Assembly (NCBI RefSeq): GCF_040126055.1
Contig: NZ_CP143541.1
Span: 2,914,001-2,978,000, forward strand
Source: Pseudalkalibacillus sp. SCS-8
Lineage (GTDB): Bacteria > Bacillota > Bacilli > Bacillales > Fictibacillaceae
Reading direction: 5' to 3'
DNA length: 64,000 nucleotides
Below the pieces are notes generated by a model that was not told where the DNA came from, made no database searches, and saw nothing but the letters and a program-made list of their open reading frames with translations. A program made the translations under genes and the position numbers. This document shows positions 53,468 through 61,970 of this stretch, one piece after another. How positions within the stretch are numbered: position 1 is the stretch's first letter; the number at the start of each line of letters is the position of its first letter.

Positions 53468-54733
53468 TCACTTTGCTTTGTCGATATCTGTGATATAAAT
53501 TCGCAGGTGTTTTCCGTTCTCATCATCTAATCCATCTTTTAAATCTGAAAGATCCTTGATGTGAATTTTGATTTTCACCTGCAAATCTTCATGGTCATCC
53601 TTTTTTTGAGCTGCAGCGTTCGGTTTTTTCGAACTTACATTCCGCTTTTGTTCATCATCATCTTCTTTTTCATTTTGTTCCTCAGCATCGTCTTCATCCT
53701 CATGACGCTCTTCTTGATCCTCTGATTCGTCATGATCCTCTCCGCCTTCCTCCTGATCCTCTTGCTCTCGATCGTCTTCAGTCTCTTCTTTCTTAGGTGG
53801 AGAGATTTCGGATGTTTCTTTTTTCGGAGTCGTATCTGCTTGATCCTTCAGCTTCGGCATCGAAGGCTCTTTCACATCCTCCTTTTGCGTTTGTGGAGGC
53901 TGTGACGTTTCATCCTGGGAATCATCGATGTTTACTTTTGGTAATGCAGATTCTTTAGTATCCGGATCTTGTGATGAAATTTCAGCTGAAAGATTTCGAA
54001 CTTCTTTTATTGAAAAATTTCGTAGGTCTTCCAATTCTAATGAATCATTGTTTTCAGCAGCATCTTGGTAGACTAGAAATTTACCCATGGATAACCCGAG
54101 TTCATTCGCTTTCTTCCTGGAGTCTGGAGTCGCTTCCATAATCGAAATCACGATATTGGTGTTTTGGATGTGCTCAAACGACTTGAATTGTTCAATTTCA
54201 CCTTGGAGGCGTTTACGCAACTCTGGTGAAACCGATGATTCCTTATAGGAAGAAGCGATCAATAAATCATCAAACTTATCAAAGTATCCGTATTCTTGCA
54301 GCAACCCGAATAAATCTTGTGAAAAGTATAATAAGGACGCGTCTTCATACCCGTCTGTCCCTTCAAGAAGTTTCTTGGCATCTTCATTCAAGGCACGGAC
54401 TTTGACGATGTTCATGTCTTCGTCGACAGCTACTTCAATACTTGGGTTGATGTCAAAGCTGACATAGGCTGCGGCAGAAGCCTTCTGATGTCCGAATGGC
54501 AAGCCCCCTGCGAATAATACAAATACAATAATAGCAACTAACGCAAGTGAAAAAGAGGGCAAAAAGACACGATTCGGTCGTAGGGCAGTCTTCACTTCAT
54601 CAGCTGGACAGATATATTCCTGTCCAACCTCAGGCTGTTCACCTTTTTTCAACCTCACCTGCTCAAAGCTGCCGTCTTTTGTCAAAATCACGGCTTTTCG
54701 CCTTGAAACTTTCATGATTAAGCCACGCTTCAC
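53468..54733 (-). CDS. rsgI: Anti-sigma-I factor RsgI
   Basis: The protein has 421 aa from GTG 54733, about 9 bases after GGGAGGG. Residues 8-55 form the cytoplasmic RsgI_N domain that binds SigI (RKAVILTKDGSFEQVRLKKG, VGQEYICPA). A membrane segment spans residues 60-82, then the conserved exposed region AAAYVSFDINPSIEVAVDED; Asn-Pro here is the site of autoproteolysis described for RsgI proteins. Residues 270-380 are a long acidic, low-complexity E/D/K stretch. No carbohydrate-binding module is seen, unlike clostridial RsgI. Confidence 0.92.
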   Translation of the reverse strand: MKRGLIMKVSRRKAVILTKDGSFEQVRLKKGEQPEVGQEYICPADEVKTALRPNRVFLPSFSLALVAIIVFVLFAGGLPFGHQKASAAAYVSFDINPSIEVAVDEDMNIVKVRALNEDAKKLLEGTDGYEDASLLYFSQDLFGLLQEYGYFDKFDDLLIASSYKESSVSPELRKRLQGEIEQFKSFEHIQNTNIVISIMEATPDSRKKANELGLSMGKFLVYQDAAENNDSLELEDLRNFSIKEVRNLSAEISSQDPDTKESALPKVNIDDSQDETSQPPQTQKEDVKEPSMPKLKDQADTTPKKETSEISPPKKEETEDDREQEDQEEGGEDHDESEDQEERHEDEDDAEEQNEKEDDDEQKRNVSSKKPNAAAQKKDDHEDLQVKIKIHIKDLSDLKDGLDDENGKHLRIYITDIDKAK

Positions 54734-54758
54734 TCATTGGTCCCTCCCTTCTTTGTGA

Positions 54759-55529
54759 TCAATCGGAGGGCTCAATGTAAGATTTGAGCGATGTATACCC
54801 TCCAATATAGATCAATGCAATTGCTATTATATATTTTCGATTCCGTTCAATTGTTTTACGACTGCAAGAGACCATATTTAATAAATCTTTTATCGGTAGC
54901 TGCTTCTTCTCTTTAAGATAGGCAGCCAGCTTTTCATCTTCAGCGAGTAATTGTGCAATTTTCTTGGCATTTTCACGAGCATCGATGTGCTTCGGGCAGT
55001 TTTTGCTTAAAACTTTGAAAGTAATGCCATATTCCTTTAACAATTCCCGATATTCTTCAATTTCAAATACACGGTTTTCTACTTGTTGCTGTTGATCATA
55101 ATGGTGAATAGCAGCTTGTTGTTCTGCATAACTGTCTTCAAGTCTGCCTTCTTCATCAAGTTCTTCAGGCTCGAGAAACACATAACGGTTTTGTCGAGCT
55201 TCTTTACGGATGAAATCAATCACCCGTCTTCGGATGACCATATCTGCGAACGTCAAGAAACGGCTTCCTTGTCCTTCTTGATATTGGTTGATCGCTTCAT
55301 TAAAAGCCGTCAATCCGATACTATATTCATCACGCGATTGATCAATATATTGATTGCATACTTTAGATGTCACTTTCTTAATGAAGGGTTGATAATCCTC
55401 CAATAACTCGTTTCGAAGTCTTTCATCTCCACGAGCAATTTGTTTTACTTTATCTTCAATCGTAACGTTTTTCTTGAGTGTTTTATTAAAAGTCGGTTTT
55501 ACTAATAAGTTCATATTCATTGATGTCAT
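54759..55529 (-). CDS. sigI: RNA polymerase sigma factor SigI
   Basis: The protein has 256 aa from ATG 55529 after GCGAGGTGG. KQIARGDERLRNELLEDYQP and FIKKVTSKVCNQYIDQSRDE cover region 2, with DEYSIGLTAFNEAINQYQEG and FLTFADMVIRRRVIDFIRKE; the C-terminal SigI-specific domain holds KQLPIKDLLNMVSCSRKTIERNRKYIIAIALI. It is adjacent to its anti-sigma factor. In B. subtilis SigI responds to heat and wall stress; the pair is not located at this place in that genome. Confidence 0.93.
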   Translation of the reverse strand: MTSMNMNLLVKPTFNKTLKKNVTIEDKVKQIARGDERLRNELLEDYQPFIKKVTSKVCNQYIDQSRDEYSIGLTAFNEAINQYQEGQGSRFLTFADMVIRRRVIDFIRKEARQNRYVFLEPEELDEEGRLEDSYAEQQAAIHHYDQQQQVENRVFEIEEYRELLKEYGITFKVLSKNCPKHIDARENAKKIAQLLAEDEKLAAYLKEKKQLPIKDLLNMVSCSRKTIERNRKYIIAIALIYIGGYTSLKSYIEPSD

Positions 55530-55814
55530 AATTTGTATCCACCTCGCTACGGACAGAGTTTATCTTATTGAGGATTTATTCTGTGAAATTTATGATGTAT
55601 GCACGAACTCTCAAATGAATGAAGAATTCATAGTTCATTTATATCATTATTTTCGCCGTTTGGAGGATACAATTTGATAACAATGTTACAAGCTCTTTAA
55701 CAATTGTAACACACTCTTATTAAGACTGATTTGTAAGAATTTTAGGATAGTATTAGAGTGAAAATTCGATAGCCTCTTAACTAACACTACGTATGCGCTT
55801 TCAAGATATTCAAA
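55530..55814. other. Gene-free stretch upstream of sigI
   Basis: About 285 bp, AT-rich. It should hold the sigI promoter. I looked for the ACCCCC/CGAA SigI consensus and found no convincing pair, so autoregulation is not shown. No repeats or RNA elements seen. Confidence 0.4.
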
Positions 55815-55862
55815 ATAAAAACAACCTGAACGACATTTTCCGTCAAAATCAGGTTGTTTTTT
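55815..55862 (-). terminator. Intrinsic terminator of yusE
   Basis: AACAACCTGA and TCAGGTTGTT are perfect arms with a 19-nt loop containing GACGGAAAATGTC as an inner stem; TTTTTATTTT follows on the minus strand. Confidence 0.8.
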
Positions 55863-55880
55863 GACATAAATAAGGAAGAT

Positions 55881-56225
55881 TTATCCACTACTTTTTTTTG
55901 CATTTTGGTGGAATTCTTTGATTTTACTGTAGATATGGTCAACTGAACGGATGGAATACACCTTATCGATAAACCTTCCCTCGTCTATAAAAACGACACA
56001 GGGTACACTTGTGATTTCCCAATCTCTCGCGATGGCAGGCATCTGGTTCAGATTACATGCTAGAACTTCACGAGAATCCGAACCCTCTCCGGCTTCCAAT
56101 GCTACCTCCAGCATTTTCTTGGCCAGCTTACACGTACCGCATAAGGGGGTATAAAAAAATACAATCATTCGTTTACGGTTAAATCGCTTCTGAAGGATTG
56201 TTGAATAGGTTGTTTCTTGGATCAT
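55881..56225 (-). CDS. yusE: Thioredoxin-like protein YusE
   Basis: The protein has 114 aa from ATG 56225, after GAGGAGG at some distance; the ATG seven codons upstream has no SD. Thioredoxin fold with active site FFYTPLCGTCKLAKKML (CGTC near residue 28) and cis-Pro in ITSVPCVVFIDEGRF. It is cytosolic and follows the sugar-dehydrogenase-like gene by 34 bases. Partner unknown. Confidence 0.9.
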   Translation of the reverse strand: MIQETTYSTILQKRFNRKRMIVFFYTPLCGTCKLAKKMLEVALEAGEGSDSREVLACNLNQMPAIARDWEITSVPCVVFIDEGRFIDKVYSIRSVDHIYSKIKEFHQNAKKSSG

Positions 56226-56259
56226 GTAGTACTGCGTCCTCCTCATAAGGAAAAGCCCG

Positions 56260-57348
56260 TCAATCTAGTGGAAACTTGATAAGCTTATCATCATCTTTCT
56301 TCGGACTCCCTCTACCATCAGTGTTGTTCGTAATCGTATAAAGGTTTCCATTCCTTATGATAACATCTCTCATCCTGCCAAAGCCATCTTTCCACAATTC
56401 ATGAGTTCCAGTCTCCAAATCAAAAACTCTGATTTGTTCACCAGCTAGAAAGGCAACATAGATTTTACTCCCATCAATCGCAAGACCTGCCGGTGCCCAG
56501 GTTTCATCACCTGAATGGAACAGGGGTGTCTTCATCCCATCCTCTTCCTCATCCCCCTGTATGACTGGCCATCCGTAATTGCCACCAGAAAGGATGAGAT
56601 TCAGCTCATCGTGCCCACGGGAACCATGCTCGGTACTATACATTTTTCCATCTGAAGTCCAGCCAAGTCCTTGCGGATTCCGATGGCCATATGAATAAAC
56701 CGGTGAATCAGGGAAAGGGTTATCCTTTGGAATCGTTCCATCCAGATTAATTCTAAGAATTTTACCAGCAAGACTTTCCTTATCTTGTGCTAGAGAGCTG
56801 TGGCCAGCATCTCCAGTGGTGATGTAAAGGGCATCATCCGGCCCGATTGCTAATCGTCCCCCGTTATGGATCCTCCCTCCAGGAATCCCTTCAACAAGGG
56901 TATCGGTTTCCTTCCAAACGCTCTTTTGTTTTTGTACTTTGACAACACGGTTCAGACGCTCTCCATCTTCTTCATATGTATGGTACAAAATGGCCTCTAA
57001 GGGTTCACTCGTACCATCCAGGATAAGAAAGCCAAGCAGGCCTCCCTCGGTTTCAGCTATGATTTCTTTGTTGAGATCGACGCTTTGCTTTTGTTTTGAG
57101 TCTCCTTTAATGCTATAAATTTCACCAGATCGTCCAGATAAATAGAAAACCGTCTCATTTATATGATTGATTTGCCATGGTACCCTTAATCGGTTGGCGA
57201 GTATCGTTGCATCCTCATGCTGAGCAACATTTTGAACCGTCTCCGCTGCAGGTTCGGTCGTCGAGTCATCAGCAGATTGTTCTGTCTGATCGGATGAACA
57301 GCCAATAAGACCGCCAATCAGCAAAACCATCATAAACAATCGTTTCAT
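56260..57348 (-). CDS. PQQ-type sugar dehydrogenase-like lipoprotein
   Basis: The protein has 362 aa from ATG 57348, overlapping yusF by four bases with SD GGAGGTGC inside yusF. Lipobox LIGC (Cys17), then an acidic linker. Six-bladed propeller of the soluble glucose/sorbosone dehydrogenase family: LRVPWQINHINETVFYLSGR, GIPGGRIHNGGRLAIGPDDA, YITTGDAGHSS, GKILRINLDGTIPKDNPF, SYGHRNPQGLGWTSDGKMYS, EHGSRGHDELNLI. The catalytic His-containing loops are present, so PQQ-dependent aldose oxidation is plausible. The organism's PQQ supply is unknown. Confidence 0.88.
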   Translation of the reverse strand: MKRLFMMVLLIGGLIGCSSDQTEQSADDSTTEPAAETVQNVAQHEDATILANRLRVPWQINHINETVFYLSGRSGEIYSIKGDSKQKQSVDLNKEIIAETEGGLLGFLILDGTSEPLEAILYHTYEEDGERLNRVVKVQKQKSVWKETDTLVEGIPGGRIHNGGRLAIGPDDALYITTGDAGHSSLAQDKESLAGKILRINLDGTIPKDNPFPDSPVYSYGHRNPQGLGWTSDGKMYSTEHGSRGHDELNLILSGGNYGWPVIQGDEEEDGMKTPLFHSGDETWAPAGLAIDGSKIYVAFLAGEQIRVFDLETGTHELWKDGFGRMRDVIIRNGNLYTITNNTDGRGSPKKDDDKLIKFPLD

Positions 57349-57707
57349 GTTGCACCTCCATTAAACAAATAGCGTTGATCAATTCGAAAATTTGCATTCA
57401 TTAAGATTTTTGCGAGGTACATTAACGGGGTTTCTGCAACTTCTTTATAGACACTCTGAGTGTAAAGATGTTGTGCATTTGGGAGCTCTCTTTTTAAAAT
57501 CTTCCTCAGCTTATGACCGGCATCATCTTCATCGACAAGGATGTAGATCTCTCTGTCTTCAATCAAGTTAATCAGTTCTTCCAGCTTCGTGAAGCTGATT
57601 GTACCATGTGTACAAATGATTTCTACAGGTTCATTCAGCAGCTTTTTCACCTTTTCACGGTCCGTCTTCCCCTCGACGATTAATACTTTTTTCTCTATCT
57701 CATCCAT
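57345..57707 (-). CDS. yusF: TOPRIM-domain protein YusF
   Basis: The protein has 120 aa from ATG 57707 after GGTGGG. TOPRIM fold only: KKVLIVEGKTDREKVKKLL with the conserved Glu, and REIYILVDEDDAGHKLRKIL with the DxD-type metal site, as in RNase M5-like and primase-type proteins. No attached nuclease domain. Role in nucleic-acid processing is inferred. Overlap with the downstream lipoprotein gene suggests one transcript. Confidence 0.9.
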   Translation of the reverse strand: MDEIEKKVLIVEGKTDREKVKKLLNEPVEIICTHGTISFTKLEELINLIEDREIYILVDEDDAGHKLRKILKRELPNAQHLYTQSVYKEVAETPLMYLAKILMNANFRIDQRYLFNGGAT

Positions 57708-57855
57708 ATTGAACCCACCATGTCGTTTATATTTTTATTCAGCTAAAATCGACTTCCTGGCTCGCTGCCCCCGAGGAGTGTCGTGAATTTTATTTTCAGT
57801 ACTTATCAGGGCCTTTCTTATAAGAAAGCTTTGTTAAAGAATGTTGTTGAATTTG

Positions 57856-57965
57856 AATTGCTTCAGGCGGACGCTTTCCGCGGGCAACGCTTCAGCCTCC
57901 TCGACCTCGGTCTGCGGGGTCTTCAGCTGTTGCTTTTCCCGCTGGAGTCGCCGCCTTACGCTTCT
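57856..57965. repeat. Dispersed GC-rich element (copy F, opposite orientation)
   Basis: Reverse-complemented relative to copies B and D: GGCGGACGCTTTCCGCGGGC at the left, then CAGCCTCCTCGACCTCGG, TCTGCGGGGTCTTCAGCTG and CCCGCTGGAGTCGCCGCC. Ends are mutually complementary. It lies between yusG's terminator and yusF's start. Confidence 0.8.
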
Positions 57966-57996
57966 TATATTCCTATAAGCTAAGTGATCTTAAATG

Positions 57997-58029
57997 AAAA
58001 AAAGCAGCGATCGCTTGGACCGCTGCTTA
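57997..58029 (-). terminator. Intrinsic terminator of yusG
   Basis: AAGCAGCG and CGCTGCTT arms with TTTTTTTCATTT on the minus strand; the stem starts at the yusG stop codon. Confidence 0.75.
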
Positions 58030-58278
58030 ACACCAACCGAATTCACAATCATCAACGAGTTGTTGTTGACCTTGAGCTTTAGGAGCTGAACCTGAATCTT
58101 GACGGTAGATCTTGTCCCCATCAAATTCAAACCCTTCTCCCATCTCATACAAATTCCCTTGATTGGTAAATCGGATATTCCCTATCTTGTCTTTGTTCAA
58201 GTACAGAGACATAGAGCCTTGATCCATTTTCCCATAGACCTTATCCGTGATATCAGTTCGACGAACGTTATGGTCCAT
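58027..58278 (-). CDS. yusG: YusG family protein (DUF2553)
   Basis: The protein has 83 aa from ATG 58278, after AAGGGTG. RRTDITDKVYGKMDQGSMSL, YLNKDKIGNIRFTNQGN and YEMGEGFEFDGDKIY fit the small beta-rich YusG family; the C-terminus adds QGQQQLVDDCEFGWC with two cysteines. Function unknown. It lies directly downstream of gcvH, as in B. subtilis. Confidence 0.85.
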   Translation of the reverse strand: MDHNVRRTDITDKVYGKMDQGSMSLYLNKDKIGNIRFTNQGNLYEMGEGFEFDGDKIYRQDSGSAPKAQGQQQLVDDCEFGWC

Positions 58279-58370
58279 AAAGTTCACACCCTTCAACTAG
58301 TATAATATTCATATATTAACCAGCTTTGATGTTCATGAATCCTTCTTATGTTCTGTTACTTATCCTTCTT

Positions 58371-58754
58371 TTATTCTTCGCTGACCATCTTCTGATATCC
58401 TTCTGAATCCATCAGATTTTCAAGCTCTGACTCATCAGACATTTCAACGACGATCATCCATGCTTTCTCATATGGAGATTCATTGACGAATTCAGGATTG
58501 TCTTCAAGTTCTTCGTTAATTTCAACGACTTTACCGCTGATAGGCGCATACAATTCAGATACCGTTTTAACGGATTCTACACTTCCGAATGGCTCATCCA
58601 CTTCGATTTCGTCACCCACTTCAGGAAGTTCGACGAATACGATGTCACCCAGCTCATCCTGTGCAAACGCTGTAATACCGATATGTGCTTTGTTCCCTTC
58701 AACCTTCACCCATTCGTGTTCTTCTGAATAACGTAATTCCTTTGGAAATTCCAT
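58371..58754 (-). CDS. gcvH: Glycine cleavage system H protein
   Basis: The protein has 127 aa from ATG 58754 after [46 protein letters not shown] and the lipoylation site [19 protein letters not shown] (Lys near residue 63) are complete. It shuttles the aminomethyl group in glycine cleavage and, in Bacillus, is also the lipoate carrier that feeds other lipoyl proteins with LipA's product. No gcvT/P genes are nearby. Confidence 0.96.
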   Translation of the reverse strand: MEFPKELRYSEEHEWVKVEGNKAHIGITAFAQDELGDIVFVELPEVGDEIEVDEPFGSVESVKTVSELYAPISGKVVEINEELEDNPEFVNESPYEKAWMIVVEMSDESELENLMDSEGYQKMVSEE

Positions 58755-58833
58755 TCTAATCCCTCCGATTTATTTATGTAATATCATACCTACCGTAATA
58801 CTATTATAAAACAGTCCACATTCGCAATCTGTA

Positions 58834-59190
58834 CTATTTCCAAGTTTGCTCGAATGTGTCCTCTTTAAAGCCGACTGTCACCCGATCACCGTCTGTCACA
58901 ATCGGTCTCTTGACCAGCATACCTTCTGAAGCGAGTAGCTCCAACAGTTCGTCTTCAGATGCCGTTTTCAATCGCTCTTTCATATTGAGCTCACGATATT
59001 TCTTTCCACTTGTGTTGAAAAATTTCTTCAGCTCAAGGCCGCTTTTTTCATGTAAAGCTGCAAGCTCATCCTTTGAAGGTGTTTGTTCTACAATATGAAC
59101 CGTTTCATACGATAGACCTTGCTCATCAAGCCATTTCTTTGTCTTTTTGCACGTTGAACAACTTGGATATTCATATACCGTCAAAGCCAA
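58834..59190 (-). CDS. yusI: ArsC/Spx-family protein YusI
   Basis: The protein has 118 aa from TTG 59190, 8 bases after TAGGAG, the same length as B. subtilis YusI. Thioredoxin-like ArsC family: YEYPSCSTCKKTKKWLDEQG has CSTC near residue 11, followed by FFNTSGKKYRELNM and MLVKRPIVTDGDRVTVGF. It is more like a glutaredoxin-type reductase than the Spx regulator; no arsenic genes are nearby. Function unproven. Confidence 0.88.
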   Translation of the reverse strand: MALTVYEYPSCSTCKKTKKWLDEQGLSYETVHIVEQTPSKDELAALHEKSGLELKKFFNTSGKKYRELNMKERLKTASEDELLELLASEGMLVKRPIVTDGDRVTVGFKEDTFEQTWK

Positions 59191-59398
59191 CTTAGACACT
59201 CCTAACTCACCATAGTCTGTATTTTCTGATGAACTTCTATTCCATTCTATCATAAGTCAATGTCTAAATAACGGAGAAAAGCTTCGTGATTGCACTTTAA
59301 TGGTGGGGATTATTAGTGATGTAGCCCTGAGATATCTGTTCTACTTGCATCTCCTCTTTCATTTATTAATAACAGACAAGCTTTGAAGGAGGATATTG

Positions 59399-60046
59399 AT
59401 GCTTGCAACGATTTCAGGTTACATCATACTTGGACTCTCCATCGCAGCACCGATTGGGCCGATCAATATTGAAATCATCAAGCGCGGTCTCTTGTATGGC
59501 TTCTGGGCAGCGTTACTCGTCGGTGCCGGGGGAATCTCCTCCGACCTTGTTCTTATGGCTCTTATGTTCTTTGGATTATCACATATCATGTCCATTGTCT
59601 GGGTGAAAATCACCCTGACAATGCTAGGTTGCATTATTCTCGTCCATTCCGGTATAAACAATCTACGAATGACTCGCCTGATGGAAGATGTGACGGCTCC
59701 TGACCAACGAAGTGGACGAGTGAAAGTCCGTTCCTACTTGTCTGGATTGACCATCGCTGCTTCTAATCCGATGAATTTGCTCTTCTGGCTTGGGATCTAT
59801 GGGTCGGTTTTAAGTGGTGTGCTTCAGCAAAGCAACCACCTCCATGCCTTTTTAGTGAGCAGCCTTGTTTTCCTCGGAATCGGCTTGTGGAATTTGAATC
59901 TTGCCTTCACTGTTCATTTCGGTCGGTTGTTAATGAACACGAGGATCATGAAGGTTATAAATATTGTAGCGAGTTTTGTGTTGATCGGCTTTGGCTTCAA
60001 GTTCGGTTGGATCGGCCTCCAAGAATTGTATGATTTGCTACTTTGA
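59399..60046 (+). CDS. LysE-family exporter
   Basis: The protein has 215 aa from ATG 59399 after GAAGGAGGA. Six membrane segments; N-terminal GLSIAAPIGPINIEIIKRGL is the LysE/RhtB signature, and ASNPMNLLFWLGIYGSVL near residue 125 the second conserved helix. It exports amino acids or related metabolites; the substrate is not determinable. It is inserted divergently between yusI and fadE. Confidence 0.9.
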   Translation: MLATISGYIILGLSIAAPIGPINIEIIKRGLLYGFWAALLVGAGGISSDLVLMALMFFGLSHIMSIVWVKITLTMLGCIILVHSGINNLRMTRLMEDVTAPDQRSGRVKVRSYLSGLTIAASNPMNLLFWLGIYGSVLSGVLQQSNHLHAFLVSSLVFLGIGLWNLNLAFTVHFGRLLMNTRIMKVINIVASFVLIGFGFKFGWIGLQELYDLLL

Positions 60047-60075
60047 CGATTAATGGTGAACTTAAAAAAACGTAT

Positions 60076-60108
60076 AAAAAGGTCCCCGGAAGCCGGAGAC
60101 CTTTTTTT
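60076..60108. terminator. Bidirectional intrinsic terminator
   Basis: AAAAAGGTCCCCGG and CCGGAGACCTTTTT arms around AAG, between the converging LysE and fadE genes. Confidence 0.85.
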
Positions 60109-60170
60109 GAGAGAGTGTGGTTTTTCATTTGGAAAAGAGAGTGTTTTGCATAATAGTCAATGGGCTAAAA

Positions 60171-61955
60171 TTAGACGACGTACTTTTCTTCCTCTAACAA
60201 TACCGCTGCGATTTCACGTTTCTTTTTGATCATATTGCCCGGTGTGTAACGGGTCAATTTCTTCAATGCAGAAAGCATCATGCGGAGCTGATCTCCGTCT
60301 TCAATTGCCACGATGGATTCCTTCGCATGAGCTTCAATACGCTCAAATGCTTCCTGACAGAATACTTCGGTCAATAGGATCTTCTGCTTCGCTTTTTCTG
60401 CACCATGCTTTTGAATCGCTTTTTCGGTACGGAGTACGACCGATTCAATTGCATACGCTTCGCTCACGATATCTGCAACGTTCGACAGTACCTCTTGTTC
60501 GTGCTCGAGCTTTTCACCATACTTCTGAACGCCCAAGCCTGCAATCATCAAGAAAATCTTCTTCGCATTCTTTACGAATTGCTTTTCTTGAGCCAATGGT
60601 TCATCACTTAATTCCTCAGGCATAAGCATCATCAATTCATTTTGCAGTTCTGTGGCTTTTTGCAGAAGCGGAAGCTCACCCTTCATCGCTTTACGTAGCA
60701 ATGTGCCCGGAACCAGCAATCGATTGATTTCATTCGTACCCTCGAAAATTCGGTTGATACGGGAATCACGGTACATGTTTTCCACTTCATACTCGGACAT
60801 GAAGCCATATCCACCGTGAATTTGAACCGCTTCATCGACTACATGGTCAAGTACTTCTGAAGCGAACACTTTGTTCAAGGAACATTCAATTGCGTATTCC
60901 GCAATCCCTTTCGCCAACAGCGAACCATCCTTTTGTTCTTCTGGTGACAGCACGCCTAGTCGATCTTCGTACATCCCTACTGTTCGATAGACGGAGCTTT
61001 CTGCAGCATAAGATTTAGCCGCCATTGTCGCCAGCTTTTCTTGAATCAATGTGAAACGGGAAATCGGCTGCTTGAACTGCTGACGTTCATTCGCATATTT
61101 AATCGATACATCCAATGCTCGTTTCGCTGCCCCTACACAGCCAACCGCAAGCTTGTATCGCCCGATATTCAAGATATTGAAAGCAATGACGTGTCCACGT
61201 CCCGCTTCACCTAACAAATTCTCTTTCGGAACATACGCATCTTCAAGAATCAGCGTACGTGTAGAAGAGCCTTTGATCCCCATCTTCTTCTCTTCTGGCC
61301 CAGTCGATACACCTTCATAATCACGCTCTACGATGAAAGCAGAAAACTTGTCGCCATCAATTTTTGCATAGACGACGAAAACATCAGCAAATGCAGAGTT
61401 CGTGATCCATTGCTTCTCACCATTCAAAATGTAATGGGTTCCTGCATCATTCAGCTTGGCGACCGTCTTTGCACCAAGTGCATCTGATCCTGAACCTGGC
61501 TCAGTCAATGCATAGGCTGCAATTCGTCTACCGGAAGAGAGATCAGGCAAATATTTCTGCTTTTGTTCTTCGTTACCGAATAAGACGATCGGCAACGACC
61601 CGATTCCGACGTGCGCTCCATAACTAAGTGAGAAAGAACGTGCTCTTGCGAACTTCTCCGTAATGATGGAGGAACTGATTTTATCTAGAGCGAGTCCGCC
61701 GTATTCTTCCGGCACATCCGCTCCTAGTAATCCTAATTCTCCAGCCTTCGTCAACAGCTCACGAGAGATATCGAATTGATGATTCTCAATCTTCTCAAGT
61801 TGAGGAACGACTTCCTTGACGACGAAATCCTCTGTCGTCTTCCCCATCATATACTGCTCATCTGTAAAATCTTCAGGAGTGAAGACGCTTTGCGCCTCGA
61901 CTTCCTCTACAAGAAAACTTCCGCCTTTTGCTGCTTTTTCAACACTGCTCGACAT
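60171..61955 (-). CDS. fadE: Acyl-CoA dehydrogenase
   Basis: The protein has 594 aa from ATG 61955 after AAAGGGAGG. First step of beta-oxidation: FAD-dependent dehydrogenation of acyl-CoA. IAAYALTEPGSGSDALGAKT is the first family signature, NGEKQWITNSAFADVFVVYA follows, and the C-terminal QIHGGYGFMSEYEVENMYRD plus FEGTNEINRL the second. The long C-terminal extension is usual for YusJ-type members. Last gene of fadN-fadA-fadE. Confidence 0.95.
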   Translation of the reverse strand: MSSSVEKAAKGGSFLVEEVEAQSVFTPEDFTDEQYMMGKTTEDFVVKEVVPQLEKIENHQFDISRELLTKAGELGLLGADVPEEYGGLALDKISSSIITEKFARARSFSLSYGAHVGIGSLPIVLFGNEEQKQKYLPDLSSGRRIAAYALTEPGSGSDALGAKTVAKLNDAGTHYILNGEKQWITNSAFADVFVVYAKIDGDKFSAFIVERDYEGVSTGPEEKKMGIKGSSTRTLILEDAYVPKENLLGEAGRGHVIAFNILNIGRYKLAVGCVGAAKRALDVSIKYANERQQFKQPISRFTLIQEKLATMAAKSYAAESSVYRTVGMYEDRLGVLSPEEQKDGSLLAKGIAEYAIECSLNKVFASEVLDHVVDEAVQIHGGYGFMSEYEVENMYRDSRINRIFEGTNEINRLLVPGTLLRKAMKGELPLLQKATELQNELMMLMPEELSDEPLAQEKQFVKNAKKIFLMIAGLGVQKYGEKLEHEQEVLSNVADIVSEAYAIESVVLRTEKAIQKHGAEKAKQKILLTEVFCQEAFERIEAHAKESIVAIEDGDQLRMMLSALKKLTRYTPGNMIKKKREIAAVLLEEEKYVV

Positions 61956-61970
61956 AGGTTTTACCTCCCT

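Noticed and set aside
55530..55814. SigI-dependent autoregulatory promoter
   Set aside because: A CGAA is present (in GGCGAAAA on the minus strand) but no ACCCCC-type -35 at proper spacing.
58834..59190. Arsenate reductase
   Set aside because: The ArsC fold is shared by Spx and YusI-type proteins; no ars genes nearby and the sequence fits the YusI length and context better.
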